Source: an uncultured Bacteroidales bacterium (GTDB taxonomy: Bacteria > Bacteroidota > Bacteroidia > Bacteroidales > UBA932). Taken from it: 64,000 nucleotides of DNA. The notes under the pieces are model-generated. The model saw only the letters and a program-made list of their open reading frames with translations, made no database searches and had not been told where the DNA came from. Position numbers and translations under genes: made by a program. Positions 51,720 to 62,100 of the stretch are shown in pieces. Within the stretch, counting starts at the first letter, position 1; each line of letters begins with the position of its first letter. The DNA lies in contig CAJOLJ010000034.1 of the NCBI GenBank assembly GCA_905235445.1, positions 1-64,000 on the forward strand, in the 5' to 3' direction.

Positions 51720-51773
51720 GGTCCCCGCCTTTTGGAATATAGAATTCAATATTTGTTTCAATTGGTGGGGACC
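51720..51773. terminator. Long hairpin between the MFS gene and the starch locus
   Basis: GGTCCCCGCC (51720-51729) pairs with GGTGGGGACC (51764-51773), including one G-T pair, around an AT-rich arm with AATAT/ATATT. It probably ends the MFS transcript. The rest of the gap to 51987 is AT-rich and holds the starch-locus promoter. Confidence 0.5.
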
Positions 51774-51905
51774 AATGCTTTTGCAATGGATGGAAAAACA
51801 GAAAAATGCAAATACCGTCTTTTGTTCATCCACTTTTTTTCGCAATTCGTCCCAATTTTCCGTGAATTTCGTCCCTAAATATTATGAGGTATAAAACGTT
51901 AAAGT

Positions 51906-51913
51906 TAAATTTG
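51906..51913 (+). promoter_or_regulatory. Promoter -7 element of the starch locus
   Basis: TAAATTTG matches TAnnTTTG, 75 bases before the first gene of the locus. No clear TTTG is seen at -33, as expected if an activator of the SusR type is needed; no such regulator is in the window. Confidence 0.55.
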
Positions 51914-51987
51914 CGACAATATTGGTGAATTAGACCCGCCCGCTTAAGCGGAACCCATAATGCAAGCAACAAACTAAAACGAATGAT

Positions 51988-53325
51988 ATGCCTTCACAGA
52001 AAAGAAATTTGACTTTCTGGCAGATGTGGAACCTCTCCTTCGGGTTCTTCGGTGTCCAGATAGCCTATTCGCTGCAGAGTGCGAACATCAGCCGCATTTT
52101 TGCGACCCTGGGGGCCGACCCCCACAACCTAAGCTACTTTTGGATACTTCCTCCCCTCATGGGAATCATCGTCCAGCCGATTATCGGCTCCCTTTCCGAC
52201 AAGACGTGGTGCCGCCTGGGAAGAAGGATACCGTACCTGCTGGTAGGAGCCATAATCGCGGTAATTGTCATGTGCCTGCTCCCCAATGCGGGATCCTTCC
52301 ACATGGCCGTATCGGGCGCGATGGTCTTCGGACTGATTTCCCTCATGTTCCTCGATACCTCCATCAACGTGGCCATGCAGCCATTCAAGATGATGGTTGG
52401 GGATATGGTGAACGATGAACAGAAAGGTACCGCATATTCCATCCAGAGCTTCCTTTGCAACGCGGGAAGCCTCGTCGGTTACCTCTTCCCCCTGTTCTTC
52501 ACCCTCATCGGCATAGCGAACACCGCTCCCGAGGGTGTCATCCCCCCGTCCGTGGTGTATTCATTCTACGTGGGTGCGGCTATCCTCATCCTGTGCGTCA
52601 TCTATACCGTGTTGAAGGTGAAGGAGATGCCACCGAAGGAGTATGCCGAGTTCCATGGGCTTGACCCCAACAAGCCCAAGGAGGAGAATAGCGGCAACTG
52701 GTTCAAGCTCCTGGTGAAGGCCCCGAAGGCCTTCTGGACCGTCGGCCTGGTTCAGTTCTTCTGCTGGGCGGCTTTCATGTACATGTGGACCTACACCAAC
52801 GGTTCCATCGCAGCCAACTGCTGGGGCACGACCGACGTCACTTCCGAAGGCTACCAGGATGCTGGCAACTGGGTTGGCGTCCTGTTCGCCGTCCAGGCCG
52901 TGGGCTCGATTATCTGGGCGACCGTCCTTCCCCGCTTCAAGTCCCATAAGACAGCATACATCGTGAGCCTCCTCATAGGTGCCATAGGGTTCATGTCCAT
53001 CATGTTCATCCACAACCAGTACGTGCTGTTCCTCTCCTACTTCCTCGTGGGATTTGCCTGGGCTGCGATGCTCGCGCTTCCTTTCACGATCCTGACGAAT
53101 TCCCTCTCCGGTGACCACATGGGAACGTACCTGGGCCTGTTCAACGGAACCATCTGCCTCCCTCAGATAGTGGCCGCCCTCTGCGGAGGACTTCTGCTCA
53201 GGCTCGTCGGAGGCAACCAGGGAGCCATGCTCTTCATAGCGGGAGTCCTCCTGGTGCTGGGAGCCATCTCCGTTGTCATGATCCGTGAGGGCAGGACGGA
53301 GGCGCTCCCCCCTGAAAAGAAATAG
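51988..53325 (+). CDS. MFS maltose/malto-oligosaccharide transporter (SLC45-like)
   Basis: A 445-residue inner-membrane protein with 12 hydrophobic segments. WNLSFGFFGVQIAYSLQSAN and PIIGSLSDKTWCRLGRRIPY are hallmarks of the GPH/SLC45-like group that sits in starch loci of Bacteroidetes. It would import maltose or malto-oligosaccharides released by the surface complex encoded downstream. First gene of the operon; the susC-type gene starts 39 bases later. Confidence 0.9.
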   Translation: MPSQKRNLTFWQMWNLSFGFFGVQIAYSLQSANISRIFATLGADPHNLSYFWILPPLMGIIVQPIIGSLSDKTWCRLGRRIPYLLVGAIIAVIVMCLLPNAGSFHMAVSGAMVFGLISLMFLDTSINVAMQPFKMMVGDMVNDEQKGTAYSIQSFLCNAGSLVGYLFPLFFTLIGIANTAPEGVIPPSVVYSFYVGAAILILCVIYTVLKVKEMPPKEYAEFHGLDPNKPKEENSGNWFKLLVKAPKAFWTVGLVQFFCWAAFMYMWTYTNGSIAANCWGTTDVTSEGYQDAGNWVGVLFAVQAVGSIIWATVLPRFKSHKTAYIVSLLIGAIGFMSIMFIHNQYVLFLSYFLVGFAWAAMLALPFTILTNSLSGDHMGTYLGLFNGTICLPQIVAALCGGLLLRLVGGNQGAMLFIAGVLLVLGAISVVMIREGRTEALPPEKK

Positions 53326-53364
53326 AACACAATCAATATTAATTCCAACACTAACTACATTCGA

Positions 53365-56322
53365 ATGAAAAGGTTTCTAACCATCGTGGCAAGTCTGCTG
53401 ATGTTCTCGGCGCTTGCCCCGTCGGCATTCGCCCAAGGCGGATACCAGGTTAAGGGCGTGATAGTCGACGCTCAGGGACCGGTCATCGGGGCTACCCTCA
53501 TCGAGCAGGGTACGACCAACGGTACATCGACCGGCCTTGACGGAGACTTCATGCTGAGGGTCTCTTCAGCTGATGCAATGGTCGAAGTGAGTTGCATCGG
53601 CTATACGACCCAGGTCTACAAAGCATCACAGTTCCCGTCCAGGGTAGTCCTGGAAGAAGATGCCGTTTTTCTTGACGATGTCGTGGTCATCGGCTACGGT
53701 ACCGTCAAGAAAAGCGACATGACCGGTTCCGTGGTTGCGATCAAATCCGACGACATCAACCGCGGCGCAGTGACTTCCCCTTCCCAGGCCCTCATGGGCA
53801 AGGTCTCCGGACTGAATATAGTCCCTGCCACCGGTGAACCTGGCGGCTCCGCAAAGATCCGCATCAGGGGTGCCGCATCCCTGAACGCCAGCAATGACCC
53901 TCTGATTGTCATCGACGGAGTTCCCGTGACGGGTGACGGAGGTGCCGGAATGGGTGACCCCCTTGCTTCCGTGAACCCCAACGACATCGAGAGCTTCTCG
54001 GTCCTGAAGGATGCATCGGCCACCGCCATCTACGGGTCCAGGGCATCCAACGGTGTCATCATCATTACGACGAAGAAGGGGTCTGCGGGCGACGTTAAAA
54101 TCTCCTACACCGGAAGCGCCTCTGTCAAGCAGAACATCCGTACCCTCGACATGATGAGCGGGGAGCAGTTCCGCTCCTACATAAGTGAGAACTTCCCCGA
54201 GAAGGCCTCCTTCCTCGGTACAGCCTCCACTGACTGGCAGAAGGAAATCTACCGCCTGGCCATCCAGACCGACCACAACATCTCCATCTTCGGAGGCAAG
54301 AAGGTCCCATTCCGCTGGAGCTTCGGTTACAATAGCGATCAGGGTACACTGAGGACCGGTAAGAACGAGCGTTACAATACCGACCTCTCCCTGAGTCCCA
54401 AGTTCTTTGAGGACCATCTCCAGGTGAACCTCAACATCAAGGGAATCAACCAGATGACCGACTGGACCAATGGCAGCGCAATCGGCAACGCCATTGCCTT
54501 CGACCCTTCCAAGCCCGTCAAGGACGACCAGGGCAGGTACTGGAACTGGTACAGCAACGGGCTTCCCAATTCCCTTTCCTCTGTGAACCCCCTGTCCGCC
54601 CTCGAGGAGTACTACAACAACGGCAACACCCTCCGTTCCATAGGCAATCTTCAGATTGACTACCGCATCCACGGGTTCGAGGATCTGCGCGCAAACGTGA
54701 ACCTCGGTTATGACATCGCCCTCACGAACGGCAAACAGTACAACTACCAGGGCACCTACCTCTCCGCCAAGTCCACCCCCGACCTCTATCACATCTACCG
54801 GAATTTCAACAAGAACACCCTTCTGGAGGCCTACCTGGACTACAACCATGACTTTGCGCATTCCAACCTGGATGTCATGGCGGGTTATTCCTGGCAGCAC
54901 AACTACGTGAGGTACGATTCCTCCAATTACTACAACACCGGAAGCTACGGCCCCGGTCCCCTCTATGAGAAGAGTCCCCGTGACGCCAAGGAGTACTACC
55001 TCCTTTCCTTCTTCGGCAGGCTCAACTACTCCATAGCATCCAAGTACCTGTTCACCTTCACCCTGCGTGACGATGCATCCTCGAGGTTTTCCAAGAAGAA
55101 CCGCTGGGGACTGTTCCCCTCAGCGGCCTTCGCATACAACATCAAGAACGAGAACTTCCTGAAGGGACTGGACGCCGTGTCCCAGATGAAACTCCGTCTC
55201 GGCTGGGGACGCACCGGTCAGCAGGATATCGGTTCGGACTACTATCCTTACCTCGCCCGCTACACTTCCCCCACTGTCCAGACGATGCGCTACAACATGG
55301 GTACCGGCAACTACAATGTCCTCTCCCCCCTGGCATACAACCCGAACCTGAAGTGGGAGACCACCGAGACCTGGAACGCAGGACTTGACTGGGGATTCTT
55401 CTCCGACAGGTTCACGGGCAGCGTGGACGTCTACTACCGAAACACCTACGACCTGCTGAACCTGGTGAGCACCCCTCTGGGGTCCAACTTCTCCAACGTC
55501 ATCATGTCCAATATCGGTAACATGCAGAACAGGGGAGTCGAGCTCACCCTCAATGTCATCCCCATCGAGACCACAGACATGCACTGGTCCATCGGCGGGA
55601 ACGTCACCCTGCAGGATACCAAGATCACAAAACTCACCGAAGAGAACGTTGCCGGTTACCTCGGTGTCACCACCGGTTCCGGAATGGGCGGAACGGGTGG
55701 ATTCACATCCCTGCACCGCCTGGGATACACCCCTTACACGTTCTACCTCTTCGAGCAGCTGTACGACTCCGAGGGCAAGCCTATCGAGAATGGACTCGTA
55801 GACCGTGACGGGGACGGACAGATTACCGACTCCGACCGCTACGTTACCGGCTACAGCGCCACTCCTTGGATGTATTTCGGCGTGAACACCCGCTTCTCCT
55901 ACAAGAAATGGGACTTCAGCATGAACGGACACGGTTCCATCGGCAACTATGCAATCAACAAGGTGGCAATGGGTTATTCCACATCCTACAGCGATGACTA
56001 TACGAAGGGTTACATAAACAACCTCTCCAACACATTCCTCATCCCCGGATGGGTGAACCCCATAGACACGAACCAGAAGTATTCCGACCTCTTCGTCGAG
56101 AATGCCTCCTTCTTCAAGCTGGATGACATCAACCTGGGCTACACCTTTGACCTCAAGAACGCGGGAATCGACAACCTGAGAGTCGCGGCTTCCGTCCAGA
56201 ACGTGTTGACCATCACCAAGTACAGGGGACTTGACCCTGAACTGAGCGCAAGCGACGGAGTCGATGACAACATTGTCCCCCGTCCCCGTCTCTATACCCT
56301 CCGTCTAAGCATCACCTTCTAA
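53365..56322 (+). CDS. susC: SusC-type TonB-dependent outer membrane transporter
   Basis: A 985-residue outer-membrane receptor. After the signal peptide (ending SAFAQ) are a carboxypeptidase-regulatory-like domain (VKGVIVDAQGPVIGATLI), the TonB box with DDVVVIGYGTVKKSD, the plug (KIRIRGAASLNASNDPLIVI) and a 22-strand barrel ending RLYTLRLSITF. It takes malto-oligosaccharides across the outer membrane with energy from TonB. The susD-type gene starts 13 bases after its stop. Confidence 0.95.
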   Translation: MKRFLTIVASLLMFSALAPSAFAQGGYQVKGVIVDAQGPVIGATLIEQGTTNGTSTGLDGDFMLRVSSADAMVEVSCIGYTTQVYKASQFPSRVVLEEDAVFLDDVVVIGYGTVKKSDMTGSVVAIKSDDINRGAVTSPSQALMGKVSGLNIVPATGEPGGSAKIRIRGAASLNASNDPLIVIDGVPVTGDGGAGMGDPLASVNPNDIESFSVLKDASATAIYGSRASNGVIIITTKKGSAGDVKISYTGSASVKQNIRTLDMMSGEQFRSYISENFPEKASFLGTASTDWQKEIYRLAIQTDHNISIFGGKKVPFRWSFGYNSDQGTLRTGKNERYNTDLSLSPKFFEDHLQVNLNIKGINQMTDWTNGSAIGNAIAFDPSKPVKDDQGRYWNWYSNGLPNSLSSVNPLSALEEYYNNGNTLRSIGNLQIDYRIHGFEDLRANVNLGYDIALTNGKQYNYQGTYLSAKSTPDLYHIYRNFNKNTLLEAYLDYNHDFAHSNLDVMAGYSWQHNYVRYDSSNYYNTGSYGPGPLYEKSPRDAKEYYLLSFFGRLNYSIASKYLFTFTLRDDASSRFSKKNRWGLFPSAAFAYNIKNENFLKGLDAVSQMKLRLGWGRTGQQDIGSDYYPYLARYTSPTVQTMRYNMGTGNYNVLSPLAYNPNLKWETTETWNAGLDWGFFSDRFTGSVDVYYRNTYDLLNLVSTPLGSNFSNVIMSNIGNMQNRGVELTLNVIPIETTDMHWSIGGNVTLQDTKITKLTEENVAGYLGVTTGSGMGGTGGFTSLHRLGYTPYTFYLFEQLYDSEGKPIENGLVDRDGDGQITDSDRYVTGYSATPWMYFGVNTRFSYKKWDFSMNGHGSIGNYAINKVAMGYSTSYSDDYTKGYINNLSNTFLIPGWVNPIDTNQKYSDLFVENASFFKLDDINLGYTFDLKNAGIDNLRVAASVQNVLTITKYRGLDPELSASDGVDDNIVPRPRLYTLRLSITF

Positions 56323-56335
56323 AAGCATCGTCAAT

Positions 56336-57988
56336 ATGAAAAAGATATACAGATTCATACTTGTGGCCATCTTCGGTGCCTCGCTGAGCGCTTGTGTGGG
56401 TGATCTCGATACCCTTCCCCTCAATGAGACCGATGCCACCTCGGAGACCGCTTACGTCACCGAGCAGGACTACCTCAAGGGTCTGACATACATAAACGCA
56501 TACTATTCCTTCGTAAGCCAGGGCGACCCGGGCTCCTCTGACCTGAACTTCTCCGATGCGGGACAGAGCGAACTCGTGCGCCAGTACATAAACCTCAATG
56601 AACTTAGCGCCGACTCCTTCAAGTGCGTGTGGGGTGACTCCTATGTCAGCGACATCCAGTACAACAAGTGGACTACAGCGCTGAACGACGCGACCGAGGC
56701 GGTCTACACCCGTTGCATGAAGGGCATCGCCCTCGTCAACGAGTACCTCATCCAGACCGAGCCCGAGAAACTCGAGGCCCGGGGTCACACCTCCTATGCC
56801 AATGCCATCGCAGGGTACAGGGCAGAGGCCCGTTTCCACAGGGCCATGTTCTACTACCTGCTTCTGGACCTCTTCGGCAATCCTCCTTTCGCAATGCCCG
56901 AGAACATCGGAGGCGACATGCCCCAGCAGATAAAGAGGGCGGACCTGTACAACTGGCTCGAGACCGAGTGCCAGGATCTCCTGAGCGGGGACATGCCTGC
57001 ATTCGGGGCTGTTCCTTACCCTCGTCCCACCAAGGGAAGCGTCCAGGCCCTCCTTGCGAAGCTTTACCTCAATGCAGAGGTGTACACAGGCTCCGCCCAG
57101 TGGCAGAAGGCCAAGGACGCTGCGGGCGCAGTCATAGGCATGGGCTACAAACTGCACCCCAACTATGAGGAGCTCTTCATGCAGGACAACACCGAGAGCG
57201 GTGCTGCAGCCGAGGAGTTCATCTTCGGAATCGAGTACGACAAGGACCATGCACAGAGCTGGGGCGGAACCACCACCCTTTCCAGCGCCGCCCTTGACGA
57301 GGCTTCCAACGCAGCCCTCGGAGCCCTGCTCCAGACAGGAGGCAACGTCATGCCCGAGAACTGGAACGGTTACCACGTGGCCAATGACTATGTGGCACGT
57401 TTCGAACTGAACGAGGTTTCCTGGGACGGAACCGGTTTCGGGTACAACCGCGAGACCTCCGACAAGAGGGCGTTCTTCTTCAATCAGGGCGTGAAGGACT
57501 TCGACAACAGCGATGTCTCCACAGGCTGGAGGTGCTGGAAGTTCAGCGGACGTTATTCCGACGGTCATGTCAACGACGCATCCGTGGACAACTACAAGTT
57601 CTCCTCCTGCGACTTCCCGATGATCCGCCTTGCGGAGATGTACCTCGCCTATGCTGAGGCTGATGCACGCCTGAGCGGAGGTGTTGTCTCCGATCCGCAG
57701 GCCGTCACCTATGTCAAGGCCCTTCGCGACCGTGCAGGTGTCGAGACCCCTTCATCCATCACCCTTGACTGGCTCCTCGACGAGAGGGCAAGGGAGCTGA
57801 TGTGGGAAGGACATCGCCGTACCGACCTCATCCGCTACGGGTACTTCACCTCGGCCCAGTATCCCTGGACCCTCAAGGGAGGAGTCCTCGAGGGAAAGGT
57901 CTCCATCCCGGCCTACCGTACCATCTATCCCATCATCATCACGGACATCAACGCCAACAACAACCTGGTCCAGAACCCCGGTTACTAG
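56336..57988 (+). CDS. susD: SusD-type starch-binding lipoprotein
   Basis: A 550-residue outer-membrane lipoprotein that caps the SusC channel. The signal ends LSACVGD, with the lipid Cys. RagB/SusD helices with TPR-like segments follow (YANAIAGYRAEARFHRAMFY), and the C-terminal part ends in DERARELMWEGHRRTDLIRY, a common SusD signature. It binds starch at the surface. Part of the operon. Confidence 0.95.
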   Translation: MKKIYRFILVAIFGASLSACVGDLDTLPLNETDATSETAYVTEQDYLKGLTYINAYYSFVSQGDPGSSDLNFSDAGQSELVRQYINLNELSADSFKCVWGDSYVSDIQYNKWTTALNDATEAVYTRCMKGIALVNEYLIQTEPEKLEARGHTSYANAIAGYRAEARFHRAMFYYLLLDLFGNPPFAMPENIGGDMPQQIKRADLYNWLETECQDLLSGDMPAFGAVPYPRPTKGSVQALLAKLYLNAEVYTGSAQWQKAKDAAGAVIGMGYKLHPNYEELFMQDNTESGAAAEEFIFGIEYDKDHAQSWGGTTTLSSAALDEASNAALGALLQTGGNVMPENWNGYHVANDYVARFELNEVSWDGTGFGYNRETSDKRAFFFNQGVKDFDNSDVSTGWRCWKFSGRYSDGHVNDASVDNYKFSSCDFPMIRLAEMYLAYAEADARLSGGVVSDPQAVTYVKALRDRAGVETPSSITLDWLLDERARELMWEGHRRTDLIRYGYFTSAQYPWTLKGGVLEGKVSIPAYRTIYPIIITDINANNNLVQNPGY

Positions 57989-58017
57989 CGGTGGCGAACC
58001 CTTAAACAGACATTATC

Positions 58018-59115
58018 ATGAAATATATAGCTAAAATAGCTTTCTCAGCCCTCTGTGTCCTGGGTCTGATGTCCTGCGAGCGGGATTTCGAGATGACCAA
58101 GATATCCTCGGAGAGCTCCTTCGTGGCCCCCACCGTGCTGGAGGTCGGCGATGTCATCGTCGACAGCAATAACAACAAGGTGGAGTCGGTTACCTTCAAC
58201 TGGACTGACGCATCCTTCGGGGCACCCGTCCAGATACAGTATTCCCTGTACCTTACCTACGGCGGGGCCGAAGTCCTTGCCGGACGTTCCTTCACGAACT
58301 CACTGACCATCGGCAAGGGGGACCTCAACTCCTTCGCCTGCTCGGACCTGGGGGTCGGAAAGAACGAGACCGCCGAGATCGGCGCATATGTCGTGGCTGC
58401 CCTTTACGGTACAGACATCTCCACCGTCCGCTCCACCAACACCATCGCCTTCAGCATCACCACCTTCGATGCCCCGAAGTCCAGCATCTTCCTGCCCGGT
58501 TTCTACAACGGATGGAATAGTGCCAAGGGAGAGTTCTGGGAGATGGAAGGCGGCTCAAAGGTCTACCGCACCCTTGTCGCATTCAGCGAGGACCCCGACA
58601 ATACCGCAGGTTTCTGCCCGTTCAAGCTGTATGTGGACGGAGCATGGCTCGGCTACAACGACGGCTACGAGCCCGACTGGGGCCGCGTCTTCGAGAACAA
58701 TGACGGCAACTGGGCCGTTCCCGTGGGAGAGGAAATCAACCTCCTCACCGTGAACATCAACACCAAGACCGGTAGTCGCGAGACCGTATCCTCGGTCGGA
58801 CTCATCGGCTCCTTCGCCGAGAGCGGCGGCTGGGCAAACGATGTCCTCTTCACCTATGACCCGGACGAGAACGTCTGGAAGACCCCGGTAGTGACCCTCA
58901 CCGCAGGGGATGAGTTCCTGGTTCGTCTCAACGGCAGCTGGGACGCCAAGTACAAGTGGGGCGACGGCTCCGCAAAGAGCAGCGAGGTTGCAGGTGGATT
59001 CGAGCTTGTCAACAGCGGCGAGGCCGCCAACATCAAGTCCCCCGGCGACGGATCGTACATCGTCAAACTCTACGGTAACCACACTCCTTTTGTGATCGCT
59101 TACGAGAGGCAGTAA
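58018..59115 (+). CDS. susE: SusE-type starch-binding lipoprotein
   Basis: A 365-residue surface lipoprotein. The lipobox GLMSC is at residues 17-21. An N-terminal SusE domain (SVTFNWTDASFGAPVQIQY) is followed by two SusE/SusF-type carbohydrate-binding modules, starting about residue 160 (SIFLPGFYNGWNSAKGEFW) and residue 258 (SSVGLIGSFAESGGWANDV). B. theta SusE likewise has two modules. It holds starch near the SusCD complex. Confidence 0.9.
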   Translation: MKYIAKIAFSALCVLGLMSCERDFEMTKISSESSFVAPTVLEVGDVIVDSNNNKVESVTFNWTDASFGAPVQIQYSLYLTYGGAEVLAGRSFTNSLTIGKGDLNSFACSDLGVGKNETAEIGAYVVAALYGTDISTVRSTNTIAFSITTFDAPKSSIFLPGFYNGWNSAKGEFWEMEGGSKVYRTLVAFSEDPDNTAGFCPFKLYVDGAWLGYNDGYEPDWGRVFENNDGNWAVPVGEEINLLTVNINTKTGSRETVSSVGLIGSFAESGGWANDVLFTYDPDENVWKTPVVTLTAGDEFLVRLNGSWDAKYKWGDGSAKSSEVAGGFELVNSGEAANIKSPGDGSYIVKLYGNHTPFVIAYERQ

Positions 59116-59122
59116 TCCTTAA

Positions 59123-62100
59123 ATGCACACAGAAATGAAAAAGATATACAGTATTCTGGCCATCGCAGCCTTCGCCCTTGGTCTTGCATCCTGTACTGTC
59201 AAGCAGGAGGATGCTTTCTCGACCGACCCGGTTGCCCCCGAGCTTGCCGCCCACAGCGACATCCTCGTTACGGACAACACCCTTGGCGAGGATGTGAATT
59301 TCTCCTGGACCGGCTACAGGAACCTTCCTGACGGACTGACCTACACCCTGATGGCCCGTTTCGGCGAGTCTGAGGGCGAGGTAGCCTCTACCGACAAACT
59401 CTATTGGAAGACCACAAAGGCGGATTTCAGTTCCAAGATATATTCCATCTTCCCTTCACTTCCCGAGAATGACACATTCTCGATCACTTTCTGGGTCAGG
59501 GTATCGAACGGCGGGAAGAACTATGATTCCGCCGAGGTGACAATAAGCATCTACGCCGGCGGTGACGCAGTGGCCCCGATAATCGTCGATTTTCCCACGG
59601 ACCCCATCGTGCTGGATCCAGCCCAGCCCACTGTTGAGGCGGTAACCATCACCTGGGAGCCCGCCCGATTGGTGTATGGCGAGGCCATCACCTATGACGT
59701 TGCCATCTCCGCCGAAAACGAGGCCATCACCACATCCACAAAGGGTGATGACGACACCCCAGTAGGGGCTGACCTCTACACTGTGGCCACGGGCCTTACG
59801 GAGACATCATATACGATAAGCGTGGATGAACTCAACGAGGCCATCATCGCAGCCGGAGGCGAGGAGGCGGCAGCAGTGGAGGTGACATTCCATGTCATCG
59901 CAAAATGCGAGAGCCTTCCCAACGGAATCGCCACCGCTTCCGACCAGCTCGAGGTGACCACCTACGTTTCCACTTTCCCCGAGGTCCTGTACCTGCCCGG
60001 TTCCTACCAGGGCTGGGATCCCGCTGCGGCTCCTACGCTGAAACTCAGCACTGCCGTCAAGGGATTCTATGAGGGAATAGTTGACCTCACCACCCAGGAC
60101 GGATCCCCTGTCCAGTTCAAGTTCAGCCCCAATCCCGAGTGGAAGGATGACTTCGGAGGGAAGGTCGATGTGGATATGTTCGCTCAGAGGTTCTCCCATG
60201 CGAAGGGCGTTGTCGCGGTGGCAGCCGGTGATGACTACGGTTCCAATATCGAGGTCCCGTCCGGTGTGTACAACATCGCCATCAGCAAGAAGTTCAACAC
60301 CCTGGAGATGATCCAGGTCGAGACCGTCAGCATGATAGGTTCGGCAGTGGGTGACTACAGCTGGGGAGCGGATGTGGACATGACCTATGACGCTGCGGCC
60401 AAGCAGTTCGTCGTAGCCGAGACCGCAGTGGTCCCCGGAGAGTTCAAGTTCCGCTTCAACCATGACTGGACCTACTCGATGGGCGGTACCCTCGAGGCTG
60501 TCTCCAGCACAACGGGTGAGAACATCGCCTCCACCAAGGAGGGCAACTACAAGGTGGTCCTGGACGTGAGCACGGTTCCATACAACGTCAAGTTCATAAA
60601 CACCTCCTTCCCCGACCAGCTCTATGTTCCCGGTTCCCACAATGGCTGGGACCATAACGGAACCATCATCAAGGGCGACGGCGAGGGACATTACGTAGGC
60701 TTTGCGAATGTCGGCGGAGAGTGGGGCTTCAAGCTCACTCCCCAGCCCAACTGGGATGCGGAGTGGGGACTTGACAAGAATGTCGAGCCCGTTGTCACGA
60801 CAAATGACGCCGGGTCCGTCACCAAGACCGTCTACGCCCTTACCGATACCGGTGGCGGCAACATCGCGGAAGCTTCGGAGATTACCTATGCAAGGGTATC
60901 CGTCGACCTCACCGCTCTTACCGTTACCGTCGAGCCTGTAAGTAGCGTAGGCATCATCGGAGGCTTCCTTGACAATGCCTGGTCTTCCGATAAGTATTCC
61001 ATGGAATACGACACGGAGAGCAACTCCTGGAAGGCGGAGAGCGTCGAGATCCCCCAGGGCACGGAGTGGAAGTTCAGGATGAACGAGGAGTGGACCATCA
61101 ATCTCGGAGGTTCCCTCGATGACCTCGTGCAGGACGGCTCCAACATAGTGGAGCAGGACGGGGCATTCTACGATGTGGAACTGTTCATCGATTCCATCCC
61201 GTTCCATGCCGTTCTCACCTGGAAGGGTGGCAGCGACTATGTTGACGTCTCCCAGGGTCCCTGGAGCCTCATAGGTACGCTTGGCGGCACCAACTGGGAC
61301 ACTGACTTCGACATGGAGAAAGACGGCAAGATCTTCACCGCCAAGAACGTCAGCATTGCCGCAAGCGAGCAGTTCAAGCTGCGCTTCGACCATGGCTGGG
61401 CATTCAACAGGGGTGCCATCGGCGAGACCGAGCCCGTCACCATCGAACTGCGTACCGCCACAGCCGTGGAGAACAACGGCAAGAACATGGCGGTAGCCCA
61501 GGACGGAAGCTATGACATCTACTATGATGCAAGCAAGGAGACCATAACCATCGTCAAGGCAGGCGATGCCCTCGAGGCCAAGTGGAGTCTGATTGGCGCA
61601 ATCGGTGGTACCTCCTGGGATACCGACTTCGACATGACGGAGGAAGACGGCAAGTGGGTATATAGTGGCATCGAGCTTACGGAGGGCGAAGAGTTCAAGC
61701 TGCGTTATGCAGGCCTCTGGGACGTGAACCGCGGGGCTGACGCTGACGGCTCCTTCACCTTCACCCCCGGAGAGGCCTTCGGCGTGGTGAACAATGGAGC
61801 CAATATCGTTGTCCCCCGGAGCGGCAAGTACGATGTCATCTACGACCCCGCTTCCGAGACCATGACCATCAACCGTGAGTACGGCTGGAGCCTCATCGGC
61901 TCCTTCGAGGGCTCCGACTGGAGTGTCGATACGGACATGGTCCAGGAGGGTGGCCTCCTCGTAGCCAAGGGCATGACCCTCAAGGCAGGGAACGAGATGA
62001 AACTGCGCAAGGGCCATGACTGGGCCGTCAACTACGGTATCCCCACCCAGGGAGAAATCCCCGTCGGAGGGCCCGTGGCACTGACCTCTGGCTCCGCCAA

